18,567 nucleotides of DNA. Source: JBQTIP01 sp052388025. GTDB taxonomy: Bacteria > Actinomycetota > UBA4738 > HRBIN12. Location of the stretch: assembly GCA_052388025.1 (NCBI GenBank), contig JBQTIP010000279.1, positions 1-18,567 on the forward strand, in the 5' to 3' direction. How positions within the stretch are numbered: the stretch's first letter is position 1; every line of letters starts with the position of its first letter. The position numbers were made by a program, and so were the translations under genes. The notes under the pieces were generated by a model, which worked only from the letters and a program-made list of their open reading frames with translations, did not search any database and was not told where the DNA came from. Positions 14,536 to 18,567 of the stretch are shown in pieces.

Positions 14536-15336
14536 ATGAGCCACCGTTCCCCAAAGCTCCTGTGTTCGACCGCGCCGTTCTTCGCGCGCCCGCTCCGAGA
14601 GGCGCTCCGGCACATCTCGGAGGCAGGCTACGAAGGCGTCGAGGTGATGGTGACGCGGGATCCGGCGACGCAGGAGCCACACCTCCTGTCGGACCTCGCG
14701 AGGGAGTTCGGGCTGCGGGTCGAAGCCATCCACGCGCCGTTCCTGCTCATCACCCGCAAGGTCTGGGGAACCGAGCCGGTCGGAAAGATCTACCGGGCGA
14801 TCGAGCTGGCGGAGGACGTGGGCGCACCTCTCGTCGTGATCCATCCTCCCTATCGCTGGCAGGCGAAGTACCGCCGGTGGCTGGAGGAGCGCGTCTCCGA
14901 GCTCTCGGCGCACACGGGCGTGACGGTGGCCATGGAGAACATGTTCCCGCTGCGGCTGCGCGGCGACCGCGTTCTCGCCTTCCACGCGGGCCAGACGATC
15001 GAAGACCTGGAGCGCTTCCCCCACCTGGTGCTCGACACGAGCCACGCGGCGGTGGCGGGGCTCGAATTACTCGAGACGTTCCTGCGGCTGCGCGACCGGC
15101 TGGTCCATGTGCATCTATCAAACAACGCCGGCAAGGGATGGGACTCGCACCTCCCGGTGGACCAGGGCATCCTCCCGATCTCGGAGTTCCTCGGCCTGCT
15201 CGCCTCGGACGGCTTCGACGGCACGATCGCGCTGGAGCTCGACCTGCGCCAGTATCTGGGCGACGAGACCGCTCTCCGCCAGGTCCTCGTGCGCAACCGC
15301 GAGTTCTGCGAGGATCGGCTCCTCATCCCCGCCTGA
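14536..15336 (+). CDS. TIM-barrel sugar phosphate isomerase/epimerase (AP endonuclease 2 superfamily)
   Basis: A 266-residue enzyme of the xylose-isomerase-like TIM-barrel superfamily, which uses a divalent metal to isomerise or epimerise sugars, or in endonuclease IV to cut DNA at abasic sites. The strand-end motifs occur in order: GYEGVEVMV (31-39), AIHAPF with H66, VIHPPY with H103, AMENMF with E134, LDTSHAA with D167 and H170, HVHLSN with H191/H193, and IALELD with E234. The E134-D167-H193-E234 pattern fits the usual metal ligands. The nine or so ligands of a true endonuclease IV are not all evident, so a sugar enzyme is more likely; the substrate is unknown. It appears to be transcribed leaderlessly from the TACAAT just upstream. 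Confidence 0.85.
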   Translation: MSHRSPKLLCSTAPFFARPLREALRHISEAGYEGVEVMVTRDPATQEPHLLSDLAREFGLRVEAIHAPFLLITRKVWGTEPVGKIYRAIELAEDVGAPLVVIHPPYRWQAKYRRWLEERVSELSAHTGVTVAMENMFPLRLRGDRVLAFHAGQTIEDLERFPHLVLDTSHAAVAGLELLETFLRLRDRLVHVHLSNNAGKGWDSHLPVDQGILPISEFLGLLASDGFDGTIALELDLRQYLGDETALRQVLVRNREFCEDRLLIPA

Positions 15337-15376
15337 CCTCGAACTGTCCCATGGGTCCCCATGCTAGCCTCGGTCC

Positions 15377-15535
15377 GTGCGGCGCTTCACGCTCATCACG
15401 CTGATCTTCCTGCTCGTCCTTCTCTCCGCGGCCGCGATCTATCAGCTCGTGATCGCCTCCCGCGACCGGGGGGCCCTTCCGGGACCGGTCTCGGGCACGC
15501 CCTTCCCGACCGCGGCGATCTCCCCAACTTCCTGA
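15377..15535 (+). CDS. 52-residue membrane-anchored small protein
   Basis: GTG at 15377 opens a 52-codon frame ending at TGA 15533-15535. The product starts MRRF, has one hydrophobic helix (about residues 5-27, LITLIFLLVLLSAAAIYQLVI), then a Pro/Gly/Ser/Thr-rich tail. TAGCCT (15364-15369) is a possible -10 box seven bases before the GTG and no ribosome site is present, again suggesting a leaderless transcript. It follows the isomerase gene by 40 bases and meets the convergent SAM hydrolase gene nine bases after its stop. I do not recognise a family; positive-inside signal-anchor topology is the main argument that it is real. Confidence 0.45.
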   Translation: MRRFTLITLIFLLVLLSAAAIYQLVIASRDRGALPGPVSGTPFPTAAISPTS

Positions 15536-15544
15536 CCGCGCACC

Positions 15545-16336
15545 TCATTCCAGCGTCAGCCGATCGCCGGCGCGGATCCCCAGGCGCTCGGCGGCGCTGC
15601 CGCGGTTCACGAAGAGCGTCACGAAGCCGTCGGAATCGACGATGGCAGCCGGCTCGCCCTCGGGCGAGTCGGCGAACGCATCGACGACCGACAACGCATG
15701 TGGGCCCAGACGGAACGAGAGCGCGAGGCCTGCGGTCGCCAGGTCTCCCGGGCCGATGTTCAGCCGGACGTTGCCGAAGCGGTCCAGGCCGACGGCGGCG
15801 CAGTCGACCCGGCCGCCCCGAACCCGCGCCGGAGGGAGGGCGACCCGGCGCAGCTCGCCCGTCGGAATGGAGGGACCGAGCTCGGGGAGCGAGCTACCGT
15901 GGGCGAGGTGCGCGGCGGCGGGCGCGAAGACGTCGCGGCCATGGAAGGTCCGCGAGACCGGCTCGAGCAAGATACGGTCGGAAGAGATCTCGACCGCCCC
16001 CGTCTCGCCGCCGAGCTCACCCCAGGCGATGGACAGGAGTCCGTTGTCCGGACCCACCAGGTGGGCCCCGGATGCGGTCTCCACGGCGATCGAGCGACGC
16101 GCCGAGCCGACGCCCGGGTCCACGACCGCGAGGTACACGGCCCGCTCGGGCATGAACCGAGCCGCGCCGGCCAGCGTCAGCGCTCCGCGCAGGACGTCAT
16201 GTCTCGGCACCGCATGGGTCAAGTCGATCACGCGCACGTCGGGCGCGGCGCGGGCGATGACGCCGTGGCAGATGCCGACGAACCCGTCCGTGAGCCCGTA
16301 GTCGCTCAGGAACACGATCGGACGGCTAAGCGTCAT
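15545..16336 (-). CDS. SAM hydroxide adenosyltransferase (DUF62 family)
   Basis: A 263-residue enzyme of the fluorinase/DUF62 superfamily that hydrolyses S-adenosylmethionine to adenosine and methionine. Seen in order: FLSDYGLTDGFVG (9-21), VVDPGVGSARRSI (71-83), GPDNGLL (95-101), RTFHGRDVFAPAAAHLA (129-145) and, in the C-terminal domain, LDRFGNVRLNI. D73, R80 and H132 have the same spacing as the Asp-Arg-His triad reported for the archaeal DUF62 enzyme, which activates water. The halide-specific loop of fluorinases is not evident, so halogenation is unlikely. Its ATG overlaps the stop of the upstream alpha/beta hydrolase gene (ATGA), so the two are co-translated. The physiological need for SAM hydrolysis here is unknown. 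Confidence 0.9.
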   Translation of the reverse strand: MTLSRPIVFLSDYGLTDGFVGICHGVIARAAPDVRVIDLTHAVPRHDVLRGALTLAGAARFMPERAVYLAVVDPGVGSARRSIAVETASGAHLVGPDNGLLSIAWGELGGETGAVEISSDRILLEPVSRTFHGRDVFAPAAAHLAHGSSLPELGPSIPTGELRRVALPPARVRGGRVDCAAVGLDRFGNVRLNIGPGDLATAGLALSFRLGPHALSVVDAFADSPEGEPAAIVDSDGFVTLFVNRGSAAERLGIRAGDRLTLE

Positions 16337-17100
16337 CCGGTCTGCGAGTACTTGTCCAGGTAGTTGAGGATCAAGGTACGGACTGCCTCCGCCTGGTTAC
16401 CCGTGAGGAGATCCGTTCCGTGGTCGCTCGACGGCAGGATCTCGACCCGCTTGGGGGGCGGGGACTGATCGTAGAGCTCCTGAGCCGCCGCGGCAGCGGT
16501 GGCGTCTAGCGCGCCGGCAAGGAACAGCTTGGCGGCCTGGATCTGCTGAAGCGCCGAAGGGTCGGCCACGAGGCCCTCGATCGACGTCGGCGCCGACAGC
16601 GTGACGATCGCGGCCGCCAGCGGGCCGCCCCGGGCAGCTGCTACGAGCGAGGCTGTGCCTCCCATGCTGGCGCCAACGAGCATGATCCGCGTGGCACCCC
16701 GGGAGCGGAGGAACTCGGCGGCTCCCACGACGTCTTGCCAGATCGCGGCGATATCCTTCTCCCCTTGGGAGCACCCCGCGTCTTCCCCAGGGCAGTAGCC
16801 CCGGAAGTCGTAGGTGAGGGCTAGATACCCCTCGGCGGCGAGTCTTTCCGCGAACTCGTACCAGGAGCTCTGATCTGCGGGAAGCATGTGGGAGAGGACC
16901 ACACCCACGCCCCCGCTGCCGAACAGGCGCCCCTCGAGGAGCACGCCGTCCGCGGAACGGAACCGGACTACCCGCGAATCCGCCGGCGCGGCCGAGCCTC
17001 CCTCGCTCCCGCGGCTGCACGCGGCGGCGAGCATCGCGAGGGCGGCAACGAGGGCGAGCTCCCGCAGTCCCCGGCCCTGATCCGGCCCCGTCGATCGCAT
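16333..17100 (-). CDS. Exported alpha/beta hydrolase, possible lipoprotein
   Basis: A 255-residue alpha/beta hydrolase. An N-terminal signal (about 13-27) ends in MLAAAC at C28, a lipobox-like site with Ala rather than Leu at -3, so lipid anchoring is possible but not certain. The mature part shows the oxyanion-region motif VVLSHMLPADQSSW, the nucleophile elbow G-A-S145-M-G (143-147), and likely acid D199 and base H227 (in SSDHGTD), in the normal order and spacing. C103 and C110 could form a disulfide outside the cell. An esterase, lipase or peptidase activity is plausible; the substrate cannot be inferred. It starts 16 bases after bS22 and overlaps the SAM hydrolase start, completing the minus-strand operon. 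Confidence 0.85.
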   Translation of the reverse strand: MRSTGPDQGRGLRELALVAALAMLAAACSRGSEGGSAAPADSRVVRFRSADGVLLEGRLFGSGGVGVVLSHMLPADQSSWYEFAERLAAEGYLALTYDFRGYCPGEDAGCSQGEKDIAAIWQDVVGAAEFLRSRGATRIMLVGASMGGTASLVAAARGGPLAAAIVTLSAPTSIEGLVADPSALQQIQAAKLFLAGALDATAAAAAQELYDQSPPPKRVEILPSSDHGTDLLTGNQAEAVRTLILNYLDKYSQTG

Positions 17101-17116
17101 CGGGGGCCCGGCCCTC

Positions 17117-17218
17117 TTAGCGGCCCTGTTGGCGCCGCTGCCAGCGGGTCTTCTTCAGCAGCTTCTTGTGTTTCTTCTTCCGCATCTTCTTGCGGCGCTT
17201 CTTGATCAGCGACGGCAC
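17117..17218 (-). CDS. Small ribosomal subunit protein bS22-like (AURKAIP1/COX24 domain)
   Basis: A 33-residue, extremely basic protein beginning MPSLIKKRRKKMRKKKHKK and ending RWQRRQQGR. It matches in length and pattern the actinobacterial bS22 proteins (from memory, the mycobacterial form begins MGSVIKKRRKRMSKKKHRK), which are bound near the decoding centre of the small subunit and are homologous to the mitochondrial AURKAIP1/COX24 domain. GTG 17218 has GAGGGGA six bases upstream, and the frame upstream of it belongs to the Clp1-like gene's shadow. It lies 13 bases after the Clp1-like gene, with the HTH gene just beyond, close to the mycobacterial order in which HTH and bS22 are adjacent. 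Confidence 0.9.
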   Translation of the reverse strand: MPSLIKKRRKKMRKKKHKKLLKKTRWQRRQQGR

Positions 17219-17231
17219 GTGTTTCCCCTCA

Positions 17232-18146
17232 TCATTCGGTCCCGAACAGGTTCCGAAGGTCCACGCGCTTGGCGCGGAAGCTCTCCTCCAGACGGACGGA
17301 CCCCAGTCTAAGCGCCTTCGGGCCATCTGCCACCGGCGAGATCAATCGGAGGACGCCCTCGTCGCTCGAGTGCTCGAGGTAGCCGATCCCAAGATAGAAG
17401 CCCGCGCCGTCGGACAGCCCCACGAGCAGGCGGTCGAGCTGAGCCAGATCGAAAAGGGGTGGGAGCGCGGGCATGAACACGGTCGGCTTGACTCTCCACC
17501 GGTGTAGCTCGCCCGAGAAGTACCGGCGCATAGCAGCCTCACGGTTCTCCGCGCGTTGCTCGACCGTCGTGGGAACTACCGCGGGGTGAAGGCTGAGCGG
17601 CACGACCTCGGTCGCGAAGAACCTCTGGATCACGCCCAAGAGCGGCCCGAGCTCCTCGCCTCGCTGCAGGCCGACGACCAGATCGGGCCGAAGCATCTCC
17701 ACCTTGTGGTACTTGAGGAGCTGCCCGTAGATGCCCGAGACCATCCCGCTGGAGTCGACCACGACGAGATCGGCGCCCTGCTCCCGGCCCCAGAGGACCA
17801 GGGTCGCCGCTCCGGTCACCACGGGCAGCAGGTGTCCCTGGGGAGAGGTGGAGCCCACGAACGACATGGCGTCGGCGACGGCGAGCCGCTCGGACTCCAT
17901 GTCCGCGGAATCCCGGACCATCTTGAGGGTGACCGTTGCCGGCGGTCCGATCGACTTCTGTCCCACGTCGGCGTCGAGGTAGGCGGCCGGGCGCCCGGCC
18001 TCGACCGCCGCACGAAGCAGCATCCGCGAAAGGGTGCTCTTGCCGGAATCGAGCCCGCCGATCAGGAGCACCGTTCGATTCGAGCGCACGGCTCGTTCGA
18101 CGAGCGCCTCGTGCTCGTTCACTATCGCCTCCGAGCGGGTTCTCAT
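17232..18146 (-). CDS. Clp1-like P-loop polynucleotide 5'-kinase-family protein
   Basis: A 304-residue P-loop protein with Walker A GGLDSGKST (30-38) and the Clp1/Grc3/Nol9 signature YLDADVGQKSIGPPATVTL (56-74), followed by a Walker B-like LVVVDSSGMVSG and the RFFATEVVPLS segment. Eukaryotic and archaeal relatives phosphorylate RNA 5'-hydroxyl ends; bacterial members are mostly uncharacterised, so the kinase activity is inferred from family. The C-terminal 100 residues form a small domain (FYLGIGYLEHSSDEGVLRLISPV) that may bind the nucleic acid. ATG 18146 has only AAGGG close upstream. It is placed between the HTH and bS22 genes, 42 and 13 bases away, suggesting a link with ribosome or RNA processing. 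Confidence 0.85.
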   Translation of the reverse strand: MRTRSEAIVNEHEALVERAVRSNRTVLLIGGLDSGKSTLSRMLLRAAVEAGRPAAYLDADVGQKSIGPPATVTLKMVRDSADMESERLAVADAMSFVGSTSPQGHLLPVVTGAATLVLWGREQGADLVVVDSSGMVSGIYGQLLKYHKVEMLRPDLVVGLQRGEELGPLLGVIQRFFATEVVPLSLHPAVVPTTVEQRAENREAAMRRYFSGELHRWRVKPTVFMPALPPLFDLAQLDRLLVGLSDGAGFYLGIGYLEHSSDEGVLRLISPVADGPKALRLGSVRLEESFRAKRVDLRNLFGTE

Positions 18147-18188
18147 GCCCTTCTCGGAGGCTCGGGTTCCGTGCCCGTGGAGGGTTGG

Positions 18189-18386
18189 TCAGCCGGCTTC
18201 CGTATAGCGCCCGTCGATGTAGCGGTGGACCTCGTCCTCGCGGAGGCGCAACGCGCGCCCCATCCGCACCGCGGGCAGATCTCCCTGTCTGATCAGCCGG
18301 TAGACGGTCATCCTGGATACTCGCAAGAGCGAGGCAACCTCGCTCACGGTTACGAACCGAGCCTCGACGAAGGGTTCCTCTGTCAC
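18189..18386 (-). CDS. Excisionase-type helix-turn-helix DNA-binding protein
   Basis: A 65-residue protein that is essentially one winged helix-turn-helix: FVTVSEVASLLRVSRMTVYRLIRQGDLPAVRMGRALRLREDEVHRYI. This is the MerR/excisionase-like helix-turn-helix_17 type, and it resembles mycobacterial Rv0500A, which also precedes a bS22 gene. Despite the family name there is no integrase nearby, and a chromosomal regulator is much more likely than a phage excisionase. GTG 18386 lies eight bases after a -10-like TACACT, so the transcript is probably nearly leaderless. It heads the minus-strand unit HTH-Clp1-bS22-hydrolase-SAM hydrolase. Confidence 0.9.
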   Translation of the reverse strand: MTEEPFVEARFVTVSEVASLLRVSRMTVYRLIRQGDLPAVRMGRALRLREDEVHRYIDGRYTEAG

Positions 18387-18394
18387 GTGCCGCG

Positions 18395-18400
18395 AGTGTA
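18395..18400 (-). promoter_or_regulatory. -10 box upstream of the HTH gene
   Basis: TACACT on the minus strand ends eight bases before the GTG at 18386. No good -35 element is visible, so confidence is low; it would give a near-leaderless mRNA. Confidence 0.35.
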
Positions 18401-18436
18401 CCCGAACGCCCCGTCTCGCCGATAGCCCGGCGTCGT

Positions 18437-18567
18437 CTACGGAAGCCGGCTCGCGATCGCCTGGAAGCAGGGCCAGTAGGCCTCGGGCTGGACGTTGTCG
18501 TCCATGACCACGACCGTCTCGGTCCGGCCGAGGGCCTTAGCCACCAGCAGGGCGGGGTCGTTGACGT
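18437..18567 (-). CDS. C-terminal end of an unidentified protein (cut by window edge)
   Basis: An open frame enters from the right edge and ends at TAG (18437-18439), giving 43 complete codons. It includes RTETVVVMDDNVQPEAYW and ends with FQAIASRLP. In mycobacteria proC precedes the HTH-bS22 pair, but this tail does not look like the end of pyrroline-5-carboxylate reductase. I do not recognise it. It ends 50 bases before the HTH start and may belong to the same transcript. Confidence 0.55.
   Translation of the reverse strand, partial: VNDPALLVAKALGRTETVVVMDDNVQPEAYWPCFQAIASRLP

Noticed and set aside
15545..16336. Fluorinase or chlorinase activity for the DUF62-type enzyme
   Set aside because: The Asp-Arg-His triad of SAM hydroxide adenosyltransferases is present at the expected spacing and the fluorinase-specific insert is not evident.
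17101..17116. GGGCCGGGCCC-like sequence after bS22 as a terminator
   Set aside because: The gap to the hydrolase gene is only 16 bases, the palindrome is short and no T-tract follows, so read-through within an operon is more likely.
18189..18386. Phage or plasmid excisionase marking a mobile element
   Set aside because: No integrase, attachment repeat or phage gene nearby; the gene order with bS22 fits a conserved chromosomal actinobacterial regulator.

Overview
The window reads as high-GC chromosomal DNA, most likely from a deep-branching actinomycetote. The strongest taxonomic clue is at 17117-18386: a 33-residue lysine/arginine-rich protein of the bS22 (AURKAIP1/COX24-like) type lies close to a short excisionase-type helix-turn-helix gene. 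From memory, this pairing resembles mycobacterial Rv0500A/Rv0500B. A Rex repressor with an actinobacterial-type operator, GTG/TTG starts and several apparently leaderless promoters fit the same picture. The exact class is not determined. No rRNA, tRNA, CRISPR array, insertion sequence or prophage was seen.

Region 1 (1-7857) is a respiratory module. On the minus strand ccdA and resB (resB runs off the left edge) encode System II cytochrome c maturation. Divergent from them, eight tightly packed plus-strand genes (2297-7077) encode a quinol:cytochrome c oxidoreductase of the split b6/subunit IV type: a small membrane protein, a two-[4Fe-4S] ferredoxin, a cytochrome b6-like subunit with the cysteine expected for a covalent haem ci, a subunit IV-like protein, a Rieske protein, a membrane-anchored monohaem cytochrome c, a three-helix protein of unknown function and a 34-residue single-helix protein. 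A perfect 18-bp Rex operator sits between the two transcription units, and rex itself follows convergently at 7105-7788 with an operator-like sequence over its own promoter. The assembly genes and the complex they mature therefore look co-regulated by the NADH/NAD+ ratio.

Region 2 (7858-13767) starts with a small glutaredoxin-like gene. An ECF sigma factor and its zinc-motif anti-sigma factor (plus strand) then converge on a minus-strand operon: DUF4331 secreted protein, TPR protein, and a NicO-type nickel/cobalt transporter-like protein with an EF-hand loop and a histidine-rich loop. The DUF4331 gene has a TTG start set by a perfect AGGAGG and a leader that can fold into nested helices. A 12-bp perfect hairpin separates DUF4331 from the TPR gene.

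Region 3 (13768-15535) holds a multi-helix membrane protein of unknown function, a TIM-barrel sugar-phosphate isomerase/AP-endonuclease-like enzyme behind an apparently leaderless promoter, and a 52-residue membrane-anchored peptide.

Region 4 (15545-18567, minus strand) reads, in transcription order: the C-terminus of an unidentified gene, a helix-turn-helix protein, a Clp1-like P-loop polynucleotide kinase, bS22, an exported alpha/beta hydrolase and a SAM hydroxide adenosyltransferase (DUF62). The most notable items are the ferredoxin-containing b6-type complex under Rex control with its tiny terminal subunit candidate, and the RNA-kinase-like gene placed between the HTH and bS22 genes.
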